Below, in pieces: positions 1 through 11,500 of a stretch of DNA of 64,000 nucleotides. The notes under the pieces are model-generated. The model had not been told where the DNA came from. It searched no databases and was given only the letters and a program-made list of their open reading frames with translations. The stretch comes from Trichoplusia ni. Lineage: Eukaryota > Arthropoda > Insecta > Lepidoptera > Noctuidae. A program made the translations under genes and the position numbers. The stretch is from contig NC_039478.1 in NCBI RefSeq assembly GCF_003590095.1, positions 9,982,001 to 10,046,000 of the forward strand. The letters are read 5' to 3'. The stretch's first letter is position 1. The number at the start of each line of letters is the position of its first letter.

Positions 1-204
1 CCCCCGCGACACAATTATTCAATTTCCTAATCTTCGAGACGTTTTAAAAAAAGTAAATAAAAATATAATAAGTCTTCATCATTAAAACTAATTATCTAAA
101 ACTACTGCGATAAACTTTACTGGCCAAAATATTTGCTACTTATAATACTTATTTTTAGTATTAAATATATTACTCAATGTTCAATAATACTGTTTTCCTC
201 TCAG

Positions 205-346
205 GTGATCCTTTAGACGAACCGCCACCGGCTTACGATCAGAAGTCAGGTCGCGTCAAGTGTCACTTTAAGGGTACCTTCGGCAAAGCTGGCTGGGAGC
301 TGCCGACTGTAGAAGTAGACTTTCCTGAGAAGATTGAGAGATACAG
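205..346 (+). CDS. Unrecognised gene, antepenultimate exon
   Basis: Acceptor CTCTCAG ends at 204 and donor GTAATG starts at 347. Only the third frame is open, so the preceding exon must end with one base of a codon. It encodes the part from DPLDEPPPAY to KIERYR. Confidence 0.7.
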
Positions 347-1475
347 GTAATGTACGGATAGCCGAGTGGTAAAAGTCTGCGCAAACGTGACTTGACGTGT
401 TGCGAGTTCGATCCCCGTATAAGATAAGGGTCTTTGCGGATGCTTGTCCTAAGTTTGTGTGTCTAAAATGTTTGTCAAATGCTTAATATTTTGCGATACA
501 TAAGTTCATGAATATATTTTTTATTCGATTATCAATCCATTAATATTTTTGATTTTGTCTCGTTGCGTTCATGATAAAGACAGAAAGAGTATATTATAGT
601 AAACTACTATCGGTAGGACGATACATTATTACATGATGCAACGGTTTACTCACTCTTGCTCATCGAGATAGCCCGAATAGTTTCGGACCCAACTGTAGTC
701 CTTAATCATGAGCTGACGCGGCTTGGTCATGAGTCGCGATGGAATAATTTAATACCGAGAGGTTTTTAACACATTTTCGACTCAATTTTGCCTTACATAC
801 TTAAGCAATAAACTAATACCACTCTTCCACAGATGGTTCGCCCGTTTTCTTCTAGAAGGTTCTGTGTTCCCCAAGCTGAGGAAATACACCAGTTCCCTCC
901 TATCGCCACCTTCGACCATGGTCAAGTCCTGGGCGCGACTTCAGCCCAGAACGGAGTTACTTCTAGAAGCTTTGATTAGGAGACGAGCTGGTACGAGGGA
1001 CGCTTTACAAAATGCCTGGGAGGAAAATAAAACTTGTAAGTATAGAGTCAAGTGTTTTTGGAATTTAGACCTTATTATATTGGATTAAGGTTGTGATTAC
1101 CATGATTTAACATGTTTGGAGTGTGGTTGTAGGAATTTTGACCTTATTTTAAATTGTTAAGGTTTATTTTAAGGATGCAGTTATTGATGTAAGAATGCGA
1201 AAGTCGAGAAGAATATTTTGTTTGCGCCTGTTATGTTTGGTTTATTAATGTATAATATTATAAAGACATATACAGGCAAATTGAAAGATATTTCAACAAA
1301 ATGTTATTTTTTATGTATCTGTCTTACAAAAAATCTTATTCACACCGATTATATTAGAAAGTACTCAAGACATACTAATTATTTGATATTATTTTCAGAC
1401 CTCCTTGATGAATATCTAAAATGGGTGCCCGAGTCAGCCCATAACGAAGTCTCATTGTATTGGCCGCCGATGTAA
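205..1475 (+). CDS. C-terminal part of an unrecognised gene (last three exons)
   Basis: Three exons join in one open frame: 205-346, 833-1035 and 1399-1475, each with AG before it; the first two are followed by GT, the last ends in TAA. The joined part encodes about 140 residues and starts in mid-protein, so the gene begins left of the window. The peptide starts with a proline-rich stretch (DEPPPAY), then a basic and aromatic segment with WELPTVEVDFPEKIERYRWF, an arginine/leucine-rich probable helix (ELLLEALIRRRAG) and the tail LYWPPM. I see no membrane segment, signal peptide or catalytic motif that I can name, and I do not recognise the family. An AATAAA signal follows 33 bases after the stop. 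Phases agree at both joins (AG|A and T|AC), which supports the model. The exon parts are richer in G and C than the introns. Confidence 0.75.
352..465 (+). repeat. tRNA-derived SINE, family 1, decayed copy in an intron
   Basis: It starts with the tRNA-like head ACGGATAGCCGAGTGGT (box A region), then a box-B-like GAGTTCGATCCCCG and the tail motif ATGCTTGTCCTAAG. The same order recurs in many places in the window; the best copy is at 1926-2120. Confidence 0.75.
595..745. mobile_element. Fold-back/MITE family F, partial copy
   Basis: It contains the shared blocks GGTTTACTCAC, ATAGCCCGA.TAGTTTCGGACCCAAC and TCCTTAATCATGAGCTGACGCGGC, also found at 40605-40775, 44268-44482 and 50335-50460. Only one arm is clear here. 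Confidence 0.6.
833..1035 (+). CDS. Unrecognised gene, penultimate exon
   Basis: Acceptor CTTCCACAG ends at 832 and donor GTAAGT starts at 1036. The join AG|A restores an arginine, then WFARFLLEG follows. Open throughout; it encodes about 67 residues ending WEENKT. Confidence 0.75.
1399..1475 (+). CDS. Unrecognised gene, last exon
   Basis: Acceptor ATTTTCAG ends at 1398. Joined in phase (T|AC), it reads YLLDEYLKWVPES to LYWPPM and the TAA at 1473-1475. Confidence 0.75.
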
Positions 1476-1507
1476 GATGTTCGTCTAATATCTATGTAAT
1501 TAATGTA

Positions 1508-1513
1508 AATAAA
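1508..1513 (+). terminator. Poly(A) signal of the unrecognised gene
   Basis: AATAAA 33 bases after the stop codon, in a T- and A-rich 3' flank. Confidence 0.7.
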
Positions 1514-1925
1514 TATGATTTAAAATTAAGCGTTTATTTTAATTCTATATTTTGCTTGCCCCAACAACTAATAAATAATTCTAATACAAGTATAAGATAC
1601 TCCTGGTTGCAGAGCTTATGCTAAAAACCCATGTGTCTAAAATCAACTCATTGAACAGTGGATTCTGAAAATGAACGGAACAGTGGTTAAATATAGCCAA
1701 TGGTCAAGACTAGCCCATTATGTAAAGTATTTATTTTGTCCAGACCTATACTATACCACTGGGGCAGGTTAAAATTTTATTGTTCTTGCATTTTGCTCTA
1801 TGAATAGTTGTCGTTCGTAATCTCGCCTGACCAGATGACGGTTATATGCAAAAACATTACACTCATTCTTCGAAGTCGGATAAAAATAGCCTATGATCTT
1901 GATTTTGAGGTAAACATCCATAATC

Positions 1926-2120
1926 TGCACGGATAGCCGAGTGGTTGAGGTCATCACGGCAATCCCACAGAGCGCGAGGTGTCGCGGGTTCGATCCCCGT
2001 GTAGGACAAGCGTTTGTGTGTTCCGCGAATAACTTGCCTGAATCTGGGTGCATATTACTTGAATGTTTGTAAAACCTCCCGCGACACAAGGATTAAATTC
2101 CTTACTGCGGGAGTCATTTT
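1926..2120 (+). repeat. tRNA-derived SINE, family 1, near full length
   Basis: Best-kept copy in the window. The order is a tRNA-like head with GGATAGCCGAGTGGTTGAG, the box-B-like stretch GGGTTCGATCCCCGTG, GTCTGGGTGC-like and CTTGAATGTTTGT blocks, then CCTCCCGCGACACAAGG and CTGCGGGAGTC. It sits between the unrecognised gene and gene A, about 350 bases before the gene A start codon, in gene orientation. Confidence 0.85.
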
Positions 2121-2475
2121 TTCATAAAATATAGAAATAGGGTTAGGGGTCCCACCATTATCCAAGCAATGTATAGAAATTACATTTTGTTTAAAAAAAC
2201 ACGTGACTTTGATCTGTCATCCCTATACATTTCATGAGCGATTTCCATTGACGTTAACGATAGTAGAAATGTCACTTAGCCAGGGGCTGTTGCTCACGTC
2301 CACAGACGCAAAATTCTTTGCGCATTCAGCGGGCAACATCAATAAAGAAACATTCCGAGTTGAGTTGCTCTACTTCCCACCTCAGTACCCATCCAGTCGC
2401 CGTGCAGATCGCACGCGCGTCCGTTATGTGAATATAAAAAAATATTTAATAAACTCTTTTAAAAATAACTGTAAA

Positions 2476-2588
2476 ATGTTGGTATTTTGGTGTTTAACGA
2501 TTTTAGTGGGATATGTGCATGGTTTTGCGTTGCCTTTCGAAGGGCTCTACCCATTGGATATAATTCACTACAACGATTTCCACGCAAG
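2476..2588 (+). CDS. Gene A exon 1 (signal peptide and first metal motif)
   Basis: ATG at 2476; MLVFWCLTILVGYVHG is a typical hydrophobic signal, then HYNDFHA carries two metal ligands. Donor GTAATT at 2589; ends in phase 2 (AG|). A TCAGTA initiator-like site lies at 2382 and AGATCG at 2406, but their spacing does not fit an Inr/DPE pair, so the transcription start is open. Confidence 0.85.
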
Positions 2589-5500
2589 GTAATTTCGCTC
2601 TATTTTTTGACTAATCACTTTGTTTAAATTAAACTGTGTTTATTATATTGTAATCAATTGAGTCATTATTATTGTATCGACATCTTTTATTATTAAAAGA
2701 TAAGATTATTTCATAAAATTATACATAGAAACGTGTTTACGAAAGTTAGCCCCAGGGTCAATTTTTATTTCAAGTACACTTGAAATTGATCGTTGAATGA
2801 ACACTTATTATTGACTCTAATTTATCGTTTATTAACGTGCGGCTAAATTTTATGATGACCTTTCATTTTTCGCGTTTAATTTATTAAACGATAGTTTAAC
2901 ATAGGCTGTAATTTATTTCATCATCTTTCCATTAATGGGTAAAAATACACTCTTCGGTTAGGTTACCCGATAAAGATAACTATATTTATCTGTCAGAATA
3001 TGATAATTAGGATGTTACAAACGTTTCGCTCCATAATATTCAGCCTTCGTCCTTTTCTGATTCGTTTGACAAAAAGACACCTTGTTTCAAGAGCGATCGG
3101 GGTGCAAAATTTTGCCGTTTTCAATCTACCACTTATCTATGTAAATCAATATAACTGACACTTATTATCACAATATTAATATTTCCAAGCTACTCTTGGC
3201 GTGTTTGTCGTGCTACCTGATAGGAATTTATGCGACAGATAGTCATCAATATGCGTAAAATATTGTATTCCACTGAAACGGTTGAGATGGGCAAATAGCT
3301 CTATCTGACCCTAAAATACATAGTTTGGGAGTAGATGGATAAGAAGATTATTTGTGTACTTTCGTCTTTTAAATTATTTTCGCTTGCCCCACGTTTTTTT
3401 ATACACTCACTTTCTTGTTTGTTTGTCGCTCCGGTTTGATCTTTGCAAATCAACTTTGAGGCATTTTCCGATAAGAGAGCAGGCTAAAATTTTCAGGATA
3501 GCTTCAAACCCGATGGCAATGCAATTTACAAAAAATGTTTGGGCGATTTTGATAAAATTTGGATGGTCGTTTAAAAACGTGGATTTTTAGATTTTTCAAA
3601 CATATTTATTTTTATGACCAGCGGATCTATCACCACGTCTTACAGTAATATTATTAGGGTTGTGGAAGCGTGACAGCGCTACATACGGCATAATGCGACA
3701 TCTCTCTTCCACACCTAGAACTTACTCTAAGACCAAAAATCTGTAAATAATTCCAGAATCAAAACATGCAAAGCCTTTATAGCAAGCAAAATCTAAAACG
3801 ATATCTCCAAGGAATTTAATTAAAATAAATTAATGTTGGTGGATAAATTAGACTGCAAAAAAGATCTTGAGAACTAAATTTCCTTGTACCTAGTTCATAC
3901 CACGTCATGTTGTTTCACGTAAGGTCTAACCTTGCATGCGACTATGGCGTAAGTTATTATATGCTTTAGAAACATATTACAATATGCATAACAAAACTGT
4001 TACAGTTACATTTCTTGCTATCACATTTATACGTAAGTTATGATTTGTCAACCGGAGGCGAACCTATTGCAATAATGTTTTGCAAGAAAGAAGTGTAGTA
4101 AGTCAATTTTTTTGTTAGAATATTGTAGCGTGCTGTGATTTTTATAGGACCTTATTCATCATCGTAGCCTTTTCCCGAATATGTTGGGGTCGACTTCCAG
4201 TCTAACCGGATTCAGCTAAGTAGTTCTCAACCCAGTTACCTGGGCAACACGATACCCCTTGGTTGGACGTCGTAGTAGTAACGTCGTCAAAGATTTATGA
4301 ATAACAACCGGGACCCAAAATTTAACGTGCCTTCCGAAACACGGAGGAACTCGTTATGACAAAGATGGTCACGAATCTACGGACCAACCGCGTCAAGCAT
4401 AGTTTAACCTGTGATCGATCCACGTATGCAGTTATAGCTTAGCCACGAGCTCCTCAATAAGATCTTATCTACCTATTTTTTTTTAACAATTATGATTTAC
4501 ATATCCACATACAAAAAATATAAATAGGGCGATGTACAATTTCTTCCACACTTAAAAGTCATCACGAAAGCATTTTTTCTCGTACATTGAAACACAAATA
4601 AAGTACTTAGGTAATCTAATTTTAATGACAACGTCTTCATTATCGTAATCTTAATTGTGTTAATGTTATTGTAACGAAAGATAATATTGAAATTTCTGTT
4701 TACTCGCATGTATTTAATAACGGTTCACTCATGCTTATTTGTCGGGTTCGCCCGACCAGTTTCGGATAAAACAATTTCTCAAAAAATCAAGTCACAGTCT
4801 TTTTAATGTAATCTTATTGGGATTTTGAAACGCAATTTTAATTCAAAATCATCTTAAATATCTCTGTATTCACATCTTGAAAACCACGCAGACAAAGTCG
4901 CAGGCAACAGCTAGTCTTAAATATGTCTATATACAGAACGATTCTAACATTATTATTTTTACGCCGTTCATGAACATCTTCATTATTTATCTTATCAACA
5001 CATTTCTGAATAATCTCTCGCAAAACATTCTGTATAAATATTTATTTGTCTTCTCTACAACAGTATTGAATGACTTATCATTTGTGTGTCAATATTTCTC
5101 GGTCTTATAATTCATCGCGGAATGTAGATAAAATATGTTTTTATCAGGTAGTAGTGTGCTCACCGACACAAAAACGCCGATGACGTAGCACGGCGGTTCA
5201 GGTCAGGAAAAGTCAGATTACCACTACCCATATCCTCCCCCGGAGTTGGTGTCCATGAGGATTCCCCCGCTGTATTTGTTGAAGCCAGGTACCGTTCCTC
5301 AATGAGTAAAGTTTAATCTCCCTTCTACATCGTAATCATATCAGATAACTAAGCATCACCTTTTAGAGATATATTATTGGAGTTACAAATCCTTGTTTAG
5401 AACCGCAGAAACAGCAGTGGATGATCTAATATATAAAATTCTCGTTTTACCGTGTACGTAATTTAACTCCAAAACGGCTAGACCGATTCTCTTATTTTCG

Positions 5501-8500
5501 TGCATATTGGGAAGCTGTATGAATCGGACAACATCTATTTTTCATAGCAATACTTTTTATACCTTTTTAAACTCATTTGTATGGCAAAAAAACGTTTGCT
5601 GTGTCAGCTAGTAAGCTATACAAACGTATTAATTTGACTCTCATAGAAGAATATAAATTATTGAGTTTATGCTGAGAGTTTCCTTCACGTCTCAAAGCAG
5701 TATCATCTGTTATGAAAACGAGATACCACTCCATCGCGGATCACACAAATACTAGTGCGGGGTCGAACCCTCTCTCCGTCACTTGCATTAGTTTTGCCAT
5801 GGCGACCAAAACTACTCATCTATCCGTGCAGTCAATCGTGAACTAAAACTATGTTATCTATCTGACTGCTCTTATCAAGAAACTTATTAGTTCTCATCTA
5901 AACTTCAACCTGAAATAAGTTTGAGCGTTGCTAACGTTAGCGTATAGGTCAGCTATTTTAAGATACTGTAGTGTTTAGGTATTTCCACTATAGGTCATCA
6001 CAGTTGACATCTATAAGTACTATAACTTTAATATTGATTGTTGGAACCATGGACTACCTATATTGGTGTTGTATTTAATTTTAGTAATCCTTACTAATAT
6101 TAAAAATGTGAGAGTGTGGATGTTTGGATGTTTGTTACTCAATCACGCAAAAACGGCTGAACGGATTTGGATGAAATTTGGCATGCACATAGAAAAGAAC
6201 ATAGGCTACCTTTTATCCCGATTTCTTAAGTAGTTCCCGAAGGAAAATTAAAAATGTGTGTAAAGAACAAAAAGTCTTAACTATATCTTTTAACCACGCG
6301 AATGAAATCGCGGGCAACAGCTAGTAACTTTATGATTTTAGGTCTCTGTACACGTGGCAGGGCAGTTCTATTATTTACGGCGAGTTCTTTTTTGTATTTC
6401 AACGGAATCCTCATGTACACCCGCCTGATCGGGGATAGCACTGGTAGTCTCAGACTCTTACTGACTATACCTGAACGCCGAGTGACGTCATCCGTGTTTG
6501 TGGCAACTTTAGCCTTATACGAATATCCATGAGTTCATATGACAATATTAACTTATTGACAACTATTGACTGTTTTGAATGAAAACCACAGCCGTCAAGA
6601 TTATAGTGGTGGCAGCTTTTAAAGAAACAAGTATAAAAATACATATGCTTAGCAACAAAAATAATATATTCACGCCTTTCTCTTCCTTAATCGGATGTTG
6701 TTAGAGGCATTATACACGTGCCGGAGTCGGGTACTGCCCGACATCCGATAATGAAGACTATTCTAAAGACTTTTTATTATTTTAGAGGCTTATATAACGA
6801 AATTATATTGTGAAAAGATCGCTTTTAGACATAGGTGCTGAAACACGAAATTACAACGCTAAATTATTACTATGACTAGGCAAGAAAAAAGCGTAGAAAT
6901 AAAGAAAAATTACAAAAAAATATCTGAAAGTCATTATTGCTATGAAAAATAGAAATTTAAAGGTATAATAGAACATTGTTTTTGTACGATATTGATACTT
7001 GACTAAATCTACACATTTAATTTCGAAAGGCCGCTACCGGTCAGTGTAAAGGCACTTAAAAAGTCAGTTCGGTTGTTGACCTTGGTTGTCAGAACACGAA
7101 AATGTCAATATGATAAAACTTATGTAGAAACAGCTGTTTTAACAATGACTTGTAAAAAGGCGTTAATTGTCATTTCTTTATTTTTTTTATTAATTTTATT
7201 TGCTTTTCTTTTTTAGTTATGGTCTTGTTGCCCAATTGCGTCAGAAGGATTGTATTTTGTATTTATGCAAGTCTGAATATTATATGCAGGCAATAAAGTT
7301 AAAAGCTTTTTAAAATACGACTATGTTCCCGTATTAACATTATGTTGTCGATAAAGGTTTTTATCGACCTCAAGAAGGATTAAGCTCTCATCATCGTGCT
7401 AGCCTTTTCCCAACTATGTTGGGGTCGGCTTCCAGTCTAACCGGATTCAGCTAAGTACCAGTGTTTTACAAGGAGCGACTGCCTATCTGACCAAGTTGGA
7501 TGTTCTCAATCCGTCTGTATGTTTTATGTATGTTACCTCCGAACTTCGGACTGGATGAACGGCTTTCGTTGATTCTTTTTTAATTTACGTTAGTAAATTT
7601 TGAATTAATTGTCATTTGGTCCCATAAAAAATCATCAAGTTTGGCTCAGTAGTTTTATATTTGAAGTATGTCGCCTGCTTTTGTATTTATAAAATAAAAT
7701 ACCTATTAAGTATTTTAAATCTTCACATAATAGTGGCGTGTTTTACGTCCATTTAAAATCCCTACTTGTTATACAACTATTGGAGTATTACGAATTGTAA
7801 TTATACATTTAATAAGTGTGGTTAGTTTGCTAAATTCTTTGTTATCATAAAGAGATAACCTTGAAAATGATGAAACGATGTTACATGTTTTATGATCTAG
7901 TACAAGCATAATATGTACTGAGAGTTCAGCTCATCTGTGCGCGCAGCTTTGTGTGTGTGCGATTAACATTATCATACTAGTTTTTCCCCAACTATGTTGA
8001 GTCCTGCTTCTAGCCTACCCAGATACAGCTAAATACCAGTGTTTCATAAGGAGCGACTGCCTGTCTGACTACAGACCCCTTAGTTATACTGGTTGTCAGA
8101 CTCTCAGACCTCTAGCTTCTTCCCGATTGTTAAAGATTTGCCATTTACGTGCCTTCCAAAAGACGGAGGAGCTCCTTAAGACGTTGTTAGTCTCTCTTTA
8201 TCGAATTTCCTTTAATCGATCAATGTGTGCTGTTGTACCATAGTCGGTGTTCATTACAGAAGCTTCAACTTGTGTGACAGAGACACACTAATGAAAGCTG
8301 TAATAAGTGCAGAATGTCAATTTATATTTACAAGGGTTGCCCAATGCCCATGGTATTGTTGACAAAGATATGTTAAATTGACTATACTAGTTTGGAAATC
8401 CTGTTTTTTATAAACATTATATTATTATGCTGCCAATCTTGTTAAGTGATTCAGACTTCAATATATAAAAAAAACTGGTCAGCAATCAGTTGCTTTCGAC

Positions 8501-11500
8501 GGTCTCATTGGCCTAGCCTTTTCCCAACTATTCAACTATTAATTATATTGTTTTTTATAACTACCCGTCTAACCGGTTTCAGCTAAGTACCAGTGTTTTA
8601 CAAGGAGCGACTGCCTATCTGACCTCCTCAACCCAGTTACCTGGGCAACACGATACCCCTTAGTTAGATTAGTTGTCAGACTTTTCAAGCTTCTGACTAC
8701 CTGTAACGACTGGTAAAGATGTAGGAATAACAGCCGGGACCCACAATTTAACGTGCCTTCCGAAACACGGAGGAACTCGTTATGACAAATATGGTCACCC
8801 ATCAACGGACCAACCGCGTCAAGCGTGGCTTAACCGGTGATCGAATCACTTATGCGATTATAGCTAAGCCACGAGCTCCTCAACGACGGTCTGTATGCTT
8901 TAAAGCGACACAATACTGTAATTATGTATTGAATCTAACAATTAATACACAAAAATAAATGAATAAAACCACGTCATGCTGAAAACGGTTGTGAGGAAAA
9001 TTTCCGAAACTCTTTGTTAAAATACAAATGACTTGTGATACATCCCATATTGTAATGCAAATGTGTATATTTCGCAATTATTTAGGGTACACAAAGAACT
9101 TTGTCGGATTGCAATTCATTATTATGTTAAATATTAACAATTTACAGGGATATTTCACAGTCTGGTTGAAATTAAGTGAATGAGTTTATAAATTCGTAAA
9201 ATCTTTAAGGTTATTATTATGGCAAAGAATTAAAAAGTTAAAAATATTAAATAATATAAATATTCCACAATTTTCACACAACGCCATCTAGTGTCTTTAA
9301 CTCTGACACCAATTTGTAAATTGGCCTAGCCTTTTCCCAACTATGTTGGGGTCGGCTATCATTCATTTGTAAAAAAAAAATATACATCGACCATACCAAA
9401 AAGAAAGATACGTTTTGCCAATTTACAACTTTTCAATTTCCAGTTCTAACCAAATCCTTATTTTTCCAGATTTGAAGAAACCTCAGTAGATACACCAACA
9501 TGTAGGTACAACAACAACTCCTGTATCGGCGGCTTCCCGCGCTTGTACCAGGAGATCCACACTCTGTTGCAAGAGAAGCCACACTCCTTGGTCCTGAATG
9601 CTGGTGACAGCTTTCAAGGAACCTACTGGTATACGCTGCTGAAGTGGAGCGTGACGCAGGAGTTCATGAACCTTATACCTCATGATGCTCATGTAAGTAT
9701 GAGAAGGGTGAAGAATATAAGAAACTCTTTGATGATAGCTTTTTCTTGTTCCTGCTTTCGTCCTTTTTCGTTTGGATTTGCAGTGGATTTTTTCTTCCAT
9801 TCTGTCCTGTCACTCTTCATGCTATCACTAACTTTTCTTTCATATCACTTTCACACAGTCCATCCATCTTTTTTTTGGCCGCCCTCTATTTGCCACTCCC
9901 GGGTTCGATCCCTGCTTAGGACAAACAATTGTGTTATCCACGATTGCTAGTTATGAGACTGGTTGCCTTTGTGTATACGTCACTTAAATACTTATGAAAG
10001 TTTTTGTGCAAAAAACTGTTTTAACTTCTAAAAACATTCTCCTTCAGGCGATAGGAAACCATGAGTTCGACGATGGTCCAGACGGGCTGGCGCCCTACCT
10101 CTCCGCTTTGAAGGCCCCAGTACTAGCTGCTAACATGGACACTAGCTTGGAACCAGTATTAAATGGCCTATATAAACCACACACTATCGTGAAAAGGAAA
10201 GGGAGGAAGATTGGAATAATAGGTCTTATTACTCCGGATACTGCTGTAAGTAATAATTATTGAAATATTTTTTTTTTGTCTATAGTTCTTCTCTCTTCTA
10301 TGATAGGTTACAGTGGGATAAAACCGTTGATAAAACAGACCGGTCAAGACTAAATCTCAATATGATTAACTAGATGCTGAGCACGGGCCCGCGTTTGTTC
10401 CTCTTTCACGCAAACACCAGTGAAAAGATTTTGACAAAACATAGATAGTTTATAAATAGGATTAACGAAAGGGATAATTTTTATCCCTGTTTTTGTTTTC
10501 GTGGGATCCATTTTGATTTGTGCTGTTTTATAAAATGTTTTATAAAAGTAATAATGAATAAAGCATCTATCATTAATATCAATACATGTTAGTGACTTGT
10601 CTATTGTAAGTAAGTTTGTGATCATTCAAAACAGTAAACATATTTATTTCATATATCGCGAATAACTGAAACATGTATCTCGTTTCCGCCATTGTTAATC
10701 TATGCGTGATACCTTAGTATCATTTGTCAATCACGTATCTCTTTGATGATGTTTCAATAAGTATCTCAATGTATTTTATCGTTTTGATACGTTACAATAG
10801 TGTGACTGAGGTGTTATAATGTGTCACGAATGAGATAGGTAGTTTGAGATGATAATATTGTGGAAATTCTGTTTTAGTTCTGTTTGCTTGAGTCGGATTC
10901 TCGACATTGTGGTTCCGTAGAAATAAGTCTAAATAGAAACCAATTTTGAAAAAAAGCTTTTCCTCATTTCATTTGTTTAAATTATTATAAGTTTTTTTTT
11001 CAAGAAATTCCTAGCCTGTTAAATTATTGACTTTAACAAACGATGCTTAATGTTTTCTTTTTGTTCAAATTACTATCAATGCAAATTGCAACTGGTAAAG
11101 CTAAAGCTAGACTTAGTTTTAGCAAGAAATTAATAAATATAAAAAGGTGTAGGTATACCCCAAGAACCTGCACTTAGCAAAATTATTTCTTATTTCAATT
11201 CACATATAATTTATTCACAGAAATTATCATCGCCCGGTAAAGTAAAGTTCACTGATCCGAAAGAAGCAGCGAGACGCGAGGCAGAAGCTCTCAATGAGAA
11301 AGGAGTCGACATCATTGTTTTACTGTCTCATTGTGGACTTGAAGTTGACCAGTAAGTAATCTACTATCTGTCATCATTAATCTTCCAAACCTTTTTCCGA
11401 TTGTATTGGATTCGCACTTAAGGGAGGTTACGGGTTACTCAAGCGTATTCATCGGTATTTTAAGACTAGTTTGACTCGACACCTTGTCGCGCTGTCAGCT

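Larger units (their letters stand above)
2589..9469 (+). other. Gene A intron 1: repeat-filled
   Basis: No coding sequence that I trust. It holds family C copies (4163, 7390, 7966, 8508, 9320), a decayed SINE (5730-5835), two CTAG-ended elements (5420-5620, 6088-6325), a mini inverted repeat (3641-3715) and two copies of another repeat with CCTCATGGACAC-like blocks (5150-5330, 6390-6535). The stretch 2640-3440 shows nothing that I can name. Confidence 0.6.

Noticed and set aside
1930..2000. Functional tRNA gene
   Set aside because: Box A and B are present, but the stem does not close and the same head occurs in many SINE copies.
2203..2475. Upstream in-frame extension of gene A exon 1
   Set aside because: It would put the signal peptide in the middle of the protein; the ATG at 2476 starts the hydrophobic signal and fits gene B.
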